Assembly: GCA_009617715.1 (NCBI GenBank)
Contig: VTFK01000092.1
Location: 930,001-994,000, forward strand
Source of the DNA: Plectrocnemia conspersa
Lineage: Eukaryota > Arthropoda > Insecta > Trichoptera > Polycentropodidae
Length of the DNA stretch: 64,000 nucleotides
Reading direction: 5' to 3'
Positions 54,931-64,000 of this stretch are shown piece by piece (within the stretch, counting starts at the first letter, position 1; every line of letters starts with the position of its first letter). The position numbers and the translations under genes are program-made. The notes under the pieces were generated by a model, which did not search any database, had not been told where the DNA came from, and saw nothing but the letters and a program-made list of their open reading frames with translations.

Positions 54931-57632
54931 AATGAAAAAGAACTAGGAACCCTAACATAATTTAATTAATAAATTATTAACTTGTATTCTATAAAAAAAA
55001 TAAGCACCCCCATCACTAGTTTGGCAAAGTTTTTTTTTTTTTTTTTTATTGAAGTCTTTATTTTTTACATAAACTTTTTGCATTGTGATGTAAACTAACT
55101 AAAGTTACGAATTTTGCAATTTAGTTTAAACAATTGGGACCAAGATTTACAACAAAAAATAGTTTTTATACCCATATTTCTATTTATTAAGAATTGGTAA
55201 TACTGCTATCGAAATTTACATACAAAAAAAATATGTGAGAACCAAATGGAATGAAGCTAAACTTCATACCTAAAATCACTATAAAAACATAAATTAATTT
55301 TATACTAAAATTCACAAAAAGTACCGATAATCAGATTTTCTAATGCCTAGGCATTTGATTCATAATTTTCCATAAAATATTTTTTTAAAGCGTAAACTCA
55401 TTTAACTTTCTTCAAAGATTTCTTATTTTGTAAATATTATAAACTTTAAGCCAACTTGAAAAAAGATGCACACACATTTTAAAGGTTGACAATCACGGTT
55501 CTATCACGATACTGTAAATAACCAGCTATGTACCAAATCCTGAATTGGAAAACGAGTTTCATGAATTCGACAGCTTCGTATTCTCTGCAAGTTGAGAATT
55601 TCAAGATTTTTAACATTACCAAATTTAGTCATGTTTCCTTTAATAGCATAATAAAAGTTAAAGAACAAAAAAATCATATAATTGACGCTTATCAGTTTAA
55701 TAATTCTCACTACAAATTTAATCATTGTTATTATTATTTAATATGATTCAATCAGTAGTTTGCAATATTATTTACGATGTGAATTTTCTCACATGTAGAA
55801 TATATTTTGATTAATACAATAAATTAATAAATCACACACATATAACACATGACGTTATTCCCACCTGGATATGAATTAAATCATTCATCGCACAAATAAT
55901 ACTGTAACATTTTAATATTCAACACGCTACACTCAGGTTTATGACTAACAAAAATAAAATTAAAATAAACACTCCTTTAAATGGACTCTCAGACCGCAGA
56001 TAAGAGTTTAAATTTGTCACTCGAAATGAAAGGTTCTTCAACGACGGAATTAATCAAATGAAAATGTTATCGGAAAACCACAACTAAAAAATATTTCATT
56101 GTTATTGTAATTGGTTAAAATATCAAGCGGACATAGTGAATGCTTCATGTCTAATTTTATAAAATTATGTAAATGTTCACTAACTAAAATTATGTATTTT
56201 AATTTTTATATAATACAACAAATACATCTAAATAACATGGAGTGAACTGTTAAATTTTCTTTATTATTTTATCTATAATACTCTTTTAAAATATATTATA
56301 AAACATATATGATTTAATATTAATAAATCAGACTATGTAGAAAATACTGATCATTTAATTTAAATATTGACTGACAATAAAAAAAAAGCTTTTATAAAAG
56401 ACCGTTTAATTACGTTATTGAAAAAAAATACTCACTCAATAAAAACAGGCTTTTTTAAATGGTTTAAAAATATATACATTGTTAATTTATAATTCCAAAT
56501 TTATTAAAAAATATATTATAAAATATTGAAACAAATATAACATTTAAATTTGACTCACTATTTACTCGTCATCACTTCGCTTATTATTATATTAAAGCAC
56601 GTAACATACTCATGTTTCATGAATAAGCTCGCGTAACAACTTTATAGCTTTTAACACTCTTTAAATAATTAAATTTATGCCTTAAATAAGCTTAAGACAG
56701 GACAAACATAATCACTATGTTAGGCTTAAATAAGATAAATTTACACAGGAAAATAGCGACCGTACGTGACAAACTTTAACGTTAAACTGAATAATTCTGA
56801 TACAGGCGTACATTTTAAATAAAATTATTTACTTTTATTAAAAATAAAATATAAACAAAAAATACTCTTTTTATCCATATAATTTATTGAACATTAAAAA
56901 GGAGGGCTACAATAGTAGAAATTATAATTGAGGGACGGCCTTTTTTCCTTGTTAACTGTTATTCTTCATAATATTTATAATTATTAATGAATATATATTT
57001 TTCTTGATATTTCACAATGTGACACATAAAAAAAAAGTATACTAGGTTTGTCAGAAATTTAAGAAACTTTAATTTGCATTTTATTAAATTAGTGGAAGAT
57101 CATCTATTGTTAAAATTAAATAAATTCGAAAGAATTGAAAACTGATAAATTTGTCCTTAATGGTAATTTAGATCTTTCTGAATATTGTTGACAATTATCA
57201 GTTGAAAACTTTATTTTATTTTACAGATTGATGCAGTGGACACTCGAGTCACGGCTGGAAGCACTCGAATGTACGTCGAACTTTCCCACTCGACTTAATT
57301 GAAATCTCGCTAGATGACGGTGACAGATCATTAGTTCTTTGGTTAGAAGTTAGAATCTATTAAACTCTAAGTGTAATAAATTCAAGTGAGATAGACTTAT
57401 GGTGTAGGAGCAAGAATTTATGGAGAGTGACACTGATCTGTATCTTTATCAATAAGTCAATCGAATATGTTACCTTCATTAGTTACACATCATTATATAC
57501 AGACGTAATTTTAATAAATGCAAGTTAGACCAATCAAAAATAAAACCGATTATGAGTCATAAATCACAATTACTTTCTTGGCAAACTAATATTATTTTAG
57601 AGCCTATAGATCTGAGAGTTTATTATATTAAT
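54931..57632. other. AT-rich gene-free stretch
   Basis: T-homopolymer at about 55029-55047. Otherwise very AT-rich to about 57220. At 57215-57226, TTTATTTTACAG looks like a splice acceptor. It is followed by a less AT-rich patch (57227-57360) with a 23-codon ATG frame at 57231-57302 (MQWTLESRLEALECTSNFPT, then RLN) and a second open frame in another register. This could be an exon scrap, but evidence is thin. Confidence 0.35.
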
Positions 57633-57752
57633 AAGAGAGAGCGGGGGGGGTAGAAGGTGAGGGAGAGAAGGGGAAGGAGGTGGGGGTGAGAGATAAGGGG
57701 AGGGGAGGCGAGAAAGAGGGGGGAAAGAAAGAGAGAGATGGGGAGGGAGAAA
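57633..57752 (+). repeat. 120-bp polypurine (GGA/GAGA) tract
   Basis: The tract is almost all A and G, with only a few C or T, and includes G8 and many GGGG and GAGAGA runs. Such mirror-like polypurine tracts can adopt triplex or G-quadruplex structure in vitro. They are also common as degenerate microsatellites. Confidence 0.9.
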
Positions 57753-58014
57753 TCGTTGATTCGTGAAAAGTGCAAGTCCGTTGCTTTATTCATGAATTAG
57801 GCAAATTATCTGCCGAATGCGTGAATTCGACAGGAATTGTTTTGCTTATTTCGTGCATTAATGTGCACTCGAGTGGTGTTTTTCGTAACTAAACCGAATG
57901 TCATTTCATTATATAAAATTAAATTAATCAATAGCGATATTCATCTTCCTTTTGAAAGCCAAAAAAGTCTAGAACTATAAATATGACAACGTATAAATTT
58001 TATTAACAAGTATT
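57753..58014. other. Gene-free stretch
   Basis: 57753-57900 is less AT-rich; no feature recognised. Confidence 0.4.
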
Positions 58015-58140
58015 TTGGACTGGTTAGGTGCAAGCGTTGGTTCATGATTTGTTGCAGAAAGTTATTCATGGCGTATTCACTGTATTATATGCGTATATGC
58101 GTATTCACCAACGCTTGCTCGCACCTAACCTGTCCAATAG
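58015..58140. repeat. Inverted repeat related to family D
   Basis: GACTGGTTAGGTGCAAGCG then TTGG at the left is mirrored by CCAACGCTTGCTCGCACC then TAACCTGTCC at the right. In reverse orientation the interior includes GCCATGAATAACT and TGCAACAAATCA, words also found in the family D elements (13555-13590, 50730-50800). This looks like a small palindromic derivative of family D or of an element nested in copy 2. Confidence 0.55.
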
Positions 58141-58863
58141 TTGTAATGAAAATTTGATATAAATAATAAATCTTTTAGTTCATTAAATTATTATATAATA
58201 TCTGTCAATATCTGCAGCCATTGAGGCATCTGTTATTATTTTTTAGACTTTGTCTGGTATATATGCGCTATGTATCTAATTTTTTATACGTAATTTTATA
58301 CGTGTTTATAAACTTTGTGAATTACTTGATGAAACCGATGACACCGATGTAATAACGCAGCTACCATATTTATCAGAATTGCCCCCCTGTGACTTTTTTC
58401 TCAGATAAAGAGGACATTGAAAATAATACGTTTTGCTACATAGATGCGATAAAGGCAAAATCACTAAGTAAGCCTTACTATATATTCTATACTAGTCTTG
58501 GTCTAGGAGCTGACCACCGAAAAGTTAATGTTATAGAAAGGGGCTGAGAAATTCTTTAATTTAAATGAAATTAAGGATATCTGTGAAATATGGGAAACAG
58601 TGCAAAATTTTGTGGAAAAAAACACAAAAAAAATCAATTGTATCATCACAAAGATCTTAAATATCAATTGATTATTAATAATTAAGATAGCACATAACTC
58701 TAGAATGTCATTTTGTCTATGTTACCTAGTCGCGTAGGAAGCATCCTGCGAGCATTTCCTGTGTTTTAAACCAGTTTTTGACCTCGGTGAGCATCTGCAA
58801 AGAGCATCGTGCCCGCGGTGACCAACTGCACATATTTATACCCAGCCTTGACGTCTTCCAAGG
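58141..58863. other. Gene-free stretch
   Basis: AT-rich to about 58720, then a less AT-rich unique-looking segment (58730-59210) that contains the small ORF described next. Confidence 0.4.
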
Positions 58864-58989
58864 ATGGCGTCTAGAGTAAACAAAATTCCGTCTTCATTAT
58901 TATTGCGTCCTCTTATGCAAGTTCAAAACCGAGAAAAAACTTGGCTCGAAATGAACTCGCCAGTCATAGTGTATCGAGATGTTGAGTAA
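58864..58989 (+). CDS. Candidate 41-codon small ORF
   Basis: An ATG in a strong context (CCAAGGATGGCG, purine at -3 and G at +4) opens 41 codons that begin MASRVNKIPSSLLLRPLMQV and end VIVYRDVE before TAA. The residue composition is balanced, unlike the AT-rich noise frames in this window. There is no signal peptide, membrane segment or known motif. TATTTATA at 58833-58840 lies too close upstream to be its TATA box. It could be a small protein, an exon 5' end or chance. Confidence 0.25.
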   Translation: MASRVNKIPSSLLLRPLMQVQNREKTWLEMNSPVIVYRDVE

Positions 58990-59207
58990 ATCGCAAGAAT
59001 TCATTCATTCTGGCCAGGAGCTAGATACAAATAGCTCGAGGGGATCGGATCAGCAGTGGCAAATGGCCAACCTCGATTGGTCAACGAGCTTTGAGACTTA
59101 GACCAGAAAAGGCAGCTGGTCAGTTGACCCCTGGCCTTAAGGGTCGCAGGCGAACATACAGCATCCAACATTAAAGCTATTCCAAGCGCTCGCATTGTTT
59201 GTCGTGC

Positions 59208-59240
59208 TATAAATAGCCCCAAAGAAACGTTCATTGTAAT
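59208..59240 (+). promoter_or_regulatory. TATA box plus initiator-like site
   Basis: CTATAAATAG (TATA from 59208) is followed 23-28 bases later by TCATTG (59231-59236), close to the arthropod initiator TCAKTY, with the presumed +1 A at 59233. Spacing is a few bases shorter than typical. The upstream 450 bp is GC-richer than its surroundings. The Tigger element begins only 75 bp downstream and no long ORF follows, so a target gene is not visible. Confidence 0.25.
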
Positions 59241-59314
59241 GTTTGATCAATACTAAAACAGACTTAAAAAATAGTAAACACTTCAGTAAAATAATGCTTT
59301 TAAAATAGATAGTA

Positions 59315-60116
59315 CAGGCGGCCCTAGACTTTCGAACGTTCGACTTTCGCACAATTCGCTATTTCGCACATTTAAAAAAAAACATTTTTTTTAAATTTAA
59401 TTTTTTTTTTAATTATAAACATGAGAAACGGAAAAACTTCAGTGTTGATAGGAACAAAAAGAAATCAAGGACTCATAAACTTCACACGATTCGAGATAAA
59501 GATGGAAATTATTAGACGTTCTGACCAACATCAAAAAGATGTCCCTCTGAGTATTTCAATTATTCAAGCAAAAGCTCTTAGTTTGCACAAAGATTGGAAG
59601 GATAGATTAAAAAATTATTTTAACACGGTTTTTCAAGCAAGTAACGGATGGTTTTACAATTTTAAAATGAGGTATTCTTTTCATAATATTAAATTTACTG
59701 GAGAATCGACTGGTGCGAAAAAAGATGCTGCAAAAGAATTTATTTCCTAATTATCCAAAATTATTGAAGATGTAGAATATTCCTCTAGCCAAATATTTAA
59801 TGTAGATGAGACAGGCTTATTTTGGAAAGCTCTTTAACAATGAAAAATATGAATGAAGCCTTCACGCACCTTGACAAAGATTGTGATCCCAATGGAGAAC
59901 GTATATCTCAAGTGCGTGGGGCGATCAATAAAAACATAGCATGTTATAAAATACTATATGAAGAAAAGAAAAAGAATAGTAGAAAACAGTTAACTCTTGA
60001 TAGCTTTTCAAAGGAAACACCCGCAAACCCCAACGTGTCTCTTAAACGCCTCTTAAGCATCTTATATTTACTTGATAAATAAATATTTTAAAATACACAC
60101 AATTTCAATTTTTTTA
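59315..60116 (+). mobile_element. Tigger/pogo-type DNA transposon, internally deleted
   Basis: The left terminus CAGGCGGCCCTAGACTTTCG starts at 59315 directly after TA (59313-59314), the pogo/Tc1-mariner target. It continues with TTCGACTTTCGCACA, typical Tigger terminal sequence. A degenerate transposase follows (59421-60082). The expected inverted right terminus (TGCGAAAGTCGAA...) is absent. Instead, a similar terminus in direct orientation stands at about 60121. Confidence 0.8.
59421..60082 (+). pseudogene. Tigger-like transposase (CENP-B/pogo family), broken
   Basis: The first 109 codons (to 59750) contain FEIKMEIIRRSDQ, matching the start of the N-terminal DNA-binding helix-turn-helix. 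PLSISIIQAKAL then NGWFYNFKMRYSFHNIKFTG follows, matching the CENP-B-type HTH with its GW..NFK.R....N.K..GES signature. After an in-frame TAA the same frame gives QIFNVDETGLFWKAL, which holds the first catalytic Asp of the DDE domain. Another stop and a deletion then remove the second and third catalytic acidic residues. The remaining 86 codons (59822-60082) match the family's C-terminal tail (MNEAF, QLTLDSF, SLKRLL). It cannot be active. Confidence 0.85.
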
Positions 60117-60179
60117 CTTCCCTCGACTTTCGTACATTCAACATTCGCACACATTACCCCCACCATAGCTACGCCACTG
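60117..60179. repeat. Second Tigger-type end in direct orientation joined to a hAT-MITE end
   Basis: CTTCCCTCGACTTTCGTACA, then TTCAACATTCGCACA, is the same sequence and orientation as the left terminus at 59315 and not its inverse. It breaks off into CCCCACCATAGCTACGCCAC then TG (about 60157-60178), identical to the right end of the hAT-type MITE at 40711. So scraps of two element families abut here. Confidence 0.65.
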
Positions 60180-61329
60180 AGTATGCCTATACTAGCTAAA
60201 TAAATCACTAAAATAAGTATATAATAAGGATCGATATTTGATAGCCAACTGTGAAATATATAGTCTAGCACAGCATTTTAAATTTAACTTCGCCCCCGTA
60301 TTGTAGTTCATGCGCGTTGTAGTTCCGCGACTGTTTATGTCTATGATGAATGCAAAGCGCCTGTCTACAATACAGCAATACACATTAATTGGTAACGTAT
60401 CTCATAGTGATGTGTGTGCAATAGTGGTACTATAGTATGCAAAACGAACGAATAGACCATGTCCCACGCGTTCAGTTATTTGCGTTTCGTTTGTGATCTT
60501 AACAGCCGCCGAGGTATTTAACCTTTGCGATTGCTACAGAAAATGAGCCAAACCCTCATTCAAATCGCAATCCCGCCTGCCAGAAGTCGTAATGTGCTTT
60601 CGATGAAAACAAGTGGGATCCACACTATATTATGCTTCTTTCTGGCACGGATGCTGTCTAAACAAATTTAATCTCGGGATTTTTCTCGGATCATTAGCAG
60701 CGACGGTCGCCAATTGATTACATCTGATACATCTTGGATCTTTAAGATTTGTTTTGATGGTTTGTGAGAAATGGGATAAGAGTAACCAGCTGTTGTGTGT
60801 GTAAATAATTAGAAGCAGTAGTCAACCACATTTGATATTAATGAATACATTAAGGAAACATGTTGGCTGAATGTTGATTAGATATTAAATATTATAGATA
60901 TCAAAGCGCTCATAATCTTACGTTTTGCGCATATATATAATAGTATAAGTAAAACTTGTAACAACAATCAATAACCAATCGATCACCTCAGATTATGTTT
61001 ACCTATTAGGTTTTAATCCCATGAATAGATATCGAGATAAGCCGATTTAGTACAATGACTTTAAGTGCGATGAGATATATTTTATATGTATTTTTTTATA
61101 AAGGTAAGACCATCATCACTATAAATCTGATAATGACTTTACAGGTAGGTAACCTAATGCGTCATAATAACCATTACATTAAATATTTAAAACAATTGGG
61201 GTGCACAGTGGCGTGCCATGACTTTTAAAACAGGGGACTAGGTAAGGAAAAAAATATTCAATACAAAAAAAATAAGATTTGACATTTTATATATTATATT
61301 TCTCTATTTCAACCATACATTTATTTATT
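60180..61329. other. Gene-free stretch, partly unique sequence
   Basis: 60290-60720 is less AT-rich (TGCGCGTTGTAGTTCCGCG, CCACGCGTTCAGTTATTTGC, AGCCGCCGAGG) and unrelated to the repeats here. No convincing ORF. CAATCGATCACCTCAGATTATG, then CCTATTAGGTTTTAATC, at about 60973-61016 is a SINE core fragment on the plus strand. CAGTGGCGTGCCATGAC at about 61207 resembles a hAT terminus without a partner. Confidence 0.35.
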
Positions 61330-61356
61330 TCAAATCTACCGTTGTAACCTGACGTA

Positions 61357-61851
61357 CAGTCCGTCCAAGATATGAACGCTCATCGTCACAGTATTGGTGA
61401 GAAAATATAATAGGGTGACCATGTGAAATTAAAAGTGCATTTAATTTGTTGAGGATAGTGTAAAATATCACTTTCTTACTTATGTTGTTTATTTATATAC
61501 ATATTTAACTCAAAAACATGAGCGCAGTTTTGGTATCACTCTCCAAGTTGAATATCTGTTCAATATAATATTTTTTAAAATACCAATAGAATATTACAGG
61601 AATTGTTTTATTGATTACAAAATACCACAACATGACAATAATTTATAATAAAAATATAACACATTAAAAATTTTAATTCAATTTCTAACGTATGGTCACC
61701 CTACCCTTAAAACAGCCCTGATTTAGTATTGGTAACATTCTCCTATCGGTAAAAACAAATTCGCTGAAAACTGTGTATGTATGCATGCATGCGTACGCGC
61801 ACCCTTATTTCGAACACAACGATGATGAGCGCTAACATCTTGGATGGACTA
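61357..61851. mobile_element. Mariner-type MITE (CAGTCCGTCCAAGAT ends) inserted in a SINE tail
   Basis: The left end CAGTCCGTCCAAGATATGAA runs on to CGCTCATCGTC (from 61357). It is mirrored by GATGATGAGCGC then TAACATCTTGGATGGACT at the right (about 61821-61851). TA stands just outside both ends (61355-61356 and 61852-61853). The inverted ends are about 30 bp with few mismatches. Part of its interior is the further element at 61411-61703. It has no transposase. Confidence 0.7.
61411..61703. mobile_element. MITE with TAGGGTGACCAT ends nested in the mariner-type MITE
   Basis: TAGGGTGACCATGTGAAATT at 61411 and the inverted end GTATGGTCACCCTA ending 61703 bound a 293-bp AT-rich, non-coding element. 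The AGGGTGACCA terminus is a type seen in hAT-like and related MITEs. A clear target duplication was not resolved. It lies wholly inside 61357-61851, so it inserted later. Confidence 0.7.
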
Positions 61852-62034
61852 TACAATGCGTTACAACGGGGTAAATCTGTACCAATTAGGTAAGTCATTC
61901 AGACATAGTGAATATCTACAAGTAGGTATTAACTACCAGACAAAGTCTAAAGTCATAAATATATTAGAAAAAGCAATAACAAATTTAAAAAAAACTATAA
62001 AATACCATAAATACATAGTACGATTAAATTAACT

Positions 62035-62245
62035 GAATGTGTATTTTTCACTGAATTTATATTTTCATTAGTGAAGTCAAATACATTTTCACCAGTAGAT
62101 ATATATTTCTATTAGCGATATAATTTAACTGATAGGCTCTAAAATGTCTATGAAACTCAATTTGACAGTTGCGAAACGTCCATTTGCTGTTCAAAGCAAA
62201 ACCTAACCTAATGACAGTTCTAAAACTAAGTATAGTTTTAGAACT
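62035..62245 (+). repeat. Dispersed repeat family B, most complete short copy
   Basis: In order: GAATGTGTATTTTTCACTG, TTTTCATTAGTGAAGTC, ACCAGTAGATATATATTTCT, TTTAACTGATAGGCTCTAAA, ATGAAACTCAATTTGACAGT, TGCGAAAC and AAACCTAACCTAATGACAG, then GTTCTAAAACTA. Other copies at 10795/11838, 32810, 44290 and 46560 are aligned to this one in the descriptions above. Confidence 0.65.
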
Positions 62246-62377
62246 TCTTATTCTTGAAACTCGCGCAGTAATTACCGTAACCAAGGTTGATCGTCCATAA
62301 AAATAAGAATGAACTAGACAATAGAATGTAAAGGATGGGATCACACAAAAGCCCTCGTTATATCCAGAAAAATAATT

Positions 62378-62500
62378 CACATAAATAACACGCAATTATT
62401 CTCCGATGCATTGAAAGAATATATTTTGTAGCGAAACGGGCACGGAAAACGATATATCACCGGAAGATAAAAAGAACAATACATTTTGGCAAAGTCTTTT
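62378..62500 (+). repeat. Dispersed repeat family H, copy 2
   Basis: CATAAATAACACGCA, ATTCTCCGATGCATTGAAAG and GCGAAACGGGCACGGAAAAC match 53645-53720 in order and spacing. The downstream parts are less similar. Confidence 0.5.
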
Positions 62501-63091
62501 CAAATCCACTCATGTATCAAAAGATTTAGTCATTATCAACAAGAACGGTTTAGTTAAGCTGCCTTTCCGTATATATGTGTGTACAATTTTCAAGAATTTT
62601 GGTAAGCTTGGAACGTTTCAAGTTATGGATATCAATATAAATTGCTATATGGTAAATTCAGAAAGATTACACGGCCATATAGTTAAGAATTAACAATTTT
62701 ATTAGCAGCCCTGCAGAAACAACCCGAAACCCATTAGGATTCCACTCTTTGATGTGCCACTCGCGAGTCGAGGCAAAATTAGCAGACAATCGTGAATTCC
62801 GGAAGCCCCTTAACACAACAGCATAGGCGATGAGCCGAAGAGTTAAGCGAGTCTGGTAGTTAATTGTTATCCTGTCAAAGCACCCCGACGGATAATTGCA
62901 TCCACCGCCGATTAACTGCCTTCAAAACGCATTGGGAACAAATCTGTGGTTCAATTGAGCGAATCTTATAGTACCATGCACTGAGAGGAATTCAGAAGCG
63001 TCTGCTTTAATTGGAATGCGATTAATATGTTATTTTTGTTTGGTGGATGGAGATTGATAATCCTTGTTAGAAATTTACGATGTACTAATAC
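62501..63091. promoter_or_regulatory. Unique less AT-rich segment with homeodomain-type sites
   Basis: 62700-63060 is less AT-rich than its surroundings and unrelated to other parts of the window. Within about 170 bases it has GTTAATTGTTA, GATAATTGCA, CGATTAACT, TCAATTGAG, TTTAATTGGA and CGATTAATAT. This is a cluster of TAAT/ATTA core sites of the kind found in homeodomain-bound enhancers. AT-rich genomes give many such cores by chance, so this is a weak regulatory candidate. Confidence 0.2.
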
Positions 63092-63810
63092 TTCGTAGTA
63101 AAAAATATGAGTCATTTAGTTGGCATCGTTTTATCTAACTGTTAATTCTGTAATTCATACATAATATGATAAAAACTTTAAAGTATATAAATCATTTACA
63201 TTATTATACTAAAACTACTTATATTTTAAAATATATCAAATGTGATTTTTAATATACAATTAGTATCAATTACGTTGAAACATCAGCAGTCAGTACATAC
63301 GCCTAAGCTATAAAGGAATTCCGGCTGGTCGTTTATATACATACATATATATTACAAATATGTTTTTTATTTATCAAAATTTTTCGAGAAAAATGATAAG
63401 TAATGAGCAATGAAAAGCCTCATCTATTCCTATAATAATGTCATCTACAAATATTTTTACATAATGTTTAAGTACTTTTTCTATATTATTTGATTTGTAT
63501 ATTTACGACTGAAAATCGTAACGAAATCAGTATCAATAAAGCGTATTTTTCTTGTATTTTCTATTAAAAAATGATGAGATTCTCTCTCAAGATCTAAGGA
63601 AAAAAGTGTTCAAATAAAACATCTTATTCTAACCATGGTGATTGATACCCTTACCGGAAAAGATGAAAAGCTTTTATAGCAACGCCACGAATGAAAACAA
63701 ATTATGGGTTCACGCCTATTATCGTAACATAGTAAAATAATCCTTCGTAGTAAAAATAATGAGTCATTTCTCGGACATCGTTCTCGTCTGACTGTTGATT
63801 TATTTTACTA
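63092..63810. repeat. Direct repeat pair about 650 bp apart
   Basis: CTTCGTAGTAAAAAATATGA, GTCATTT, GGCATCGTTTTATCTAACTG and TTAATTCTGTA at 63091-63155 recur at 63742-63805 as CTTCGTAGTAAAAATAATGA, GTCATTT, GACATCGTTCTCGTCTGACTG and TTGATT. Between them the DNA is AT-rich. The spacing is short for a pair of LTRs with an internal region, but the second copy lies about 80 bases before the open frame at the right edge. Confidence 0.55.
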
Positions 63811-63881
63811 CGGCATATTATTCGACTATGAGTTATTTCAGCCGCGATAGTCTGCCACCTCCTAGTACGATTCGAGAATAG

Positions 63882-64000
63882 ACTCTTGTAAATATAAGCA
63901 GAAGTGAAAGAAGATCAAATTGGACGCTACCAAGAGAAGAGATTTACGAGCTACGAGCGGCTATACAAAAACAAACCGCGAAAGAAGAAAGATCGCATTG
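63882..64000 (+). CDS. Open frame running off the right edge, possible exon or gag start
   Basis: From the stop at 63879-63881 to the window end, 39 codons stay open. The translation, including SNWTLPREEIYELRAAIQKQ then TAKEERSH, is rich in charged residues and unlike the Ile/Lys/Asn/Tyr-rich noise frames elsewhere. It looks like the start of a coiled-coil or gag-type region. No ATG occurs in the frame inside the window. If it is an exon, the acceptor would have to lie in 63882-63910 (ATAAGCAG|AAG is possible but pyrimidine-poor). Cellular exon or retroelement gag cannot be separated here. Confidence 0.3.

Larger units (their letters stand above)
61330..61990 (-). repeat. SINE-like 3' tail split by nested insertions
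   Basis: CGTTGTAACCTGAC at about 61340-61353 and CAATGCGTTACAACGGGGTA from 61854 are the two sides of the SINE palindromic tail. It is seen intact at 16799-16840, where the same words are about 10 bases apart. After 61854 the match to copy 2 continues (AAATCTGTACCAA, GTAAGTCA, AGTAGGTATTAAC, ACAAAGTCT). The interrupting DNA is the TA-flanked element at 61357-61851. Confidence 0.65.

Noticed and set aside
57231..57302. 23-codon ORF after a splice-acceptor-like TTTATTTTACAG
   Set aside because: Two registers are open over the same bases and both close quickly; too short to support without transcript data. Mentioned only in the region entry.

Overview
This is eukaryotic nuclear DNA with no gene that can be called confidently. 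It is strongly AT-rich, open reading frames are short and random-looking, and the dominant content is fossil transposons. The mix suggests an arthropod, most likely an insect: tRNA-derived SINE-like repeats, a Tigger/pogo transposase relic, hAT-type MITEs (one with a perfect 8-bp target-site duplication), piggyBac-like TTAA elements, TA-flanked mariner-type MITEs, Jockey-like LINE fragments, and repeats containing CCTAACCTAA. I cannot narrow the taxon further. No bacterial operon, CRISPR array, rRNA gene or intact tRNA gene is visible. The window reads as a large intron or an intergenic region built from repeats, with islands of less AT-rich, apparently unique DNA between them.

Layout. 0-10 kb: a LINE reverse transcriptase scrap at the left edge, a GC-rich TATA-containing island near 4.3-4.6 kb, a second LINE fossil (5.2-5.7 kb), a piggyBac-like MITE (8.46-8.67 kb) and a 25-codon ORF that looks like a signal peptide (9.30 kb). 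10-21 kb: a TTCACT-rich repeat split by an AT-rich insertion that carries a hairpin, the first copy of a 0.66-kb element with GGTCAGAAT subterminal repeats, four minus-strand SINE-like copies, and a MITE at 18.9 kb. 22-31 kb: a long hairpin, an AT-rich repeat field on both sides of a CpG-rich island (24.56-25.07 kb), a TIR-bounded element of about 1.07 kb, and a hAT-type element with target-site duplication (30.35-31.01 kb). 32-43 kb: a TA-flanked MITE family, a LINE fossil on the minus strand, two copies of one hAT-type MITE, and a solo-LTR candidate. 44-55 kb: more copies of the dispersed families, a CpG-rich island, SINE-like copies and tandem duplications. 57-64 kb: a 120-bp polypurine tract, a small ORF, a degenerate Tigger transposase, a three-layer nested insertion (61.3-62.0 kb), and an open frame running off the right edge that may be a real exon or a retroelement gag.

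The genes do not work together as a system, because the only recognisable coding matter is dead transposon protein. I found no convincing undescribed biological system. The items most worth checking are the candidate small or partial coding exons (9.30, 58.86, 63.88 kb), the SINE family with its palindromic tail, the nested 61.3-kb locus, and the repeat-flanked CpG-rich island at 24.6 kb. Family names used here (B, C, D, E, F, H, K) are labels for repeats recognised within this window by eye, not database families.
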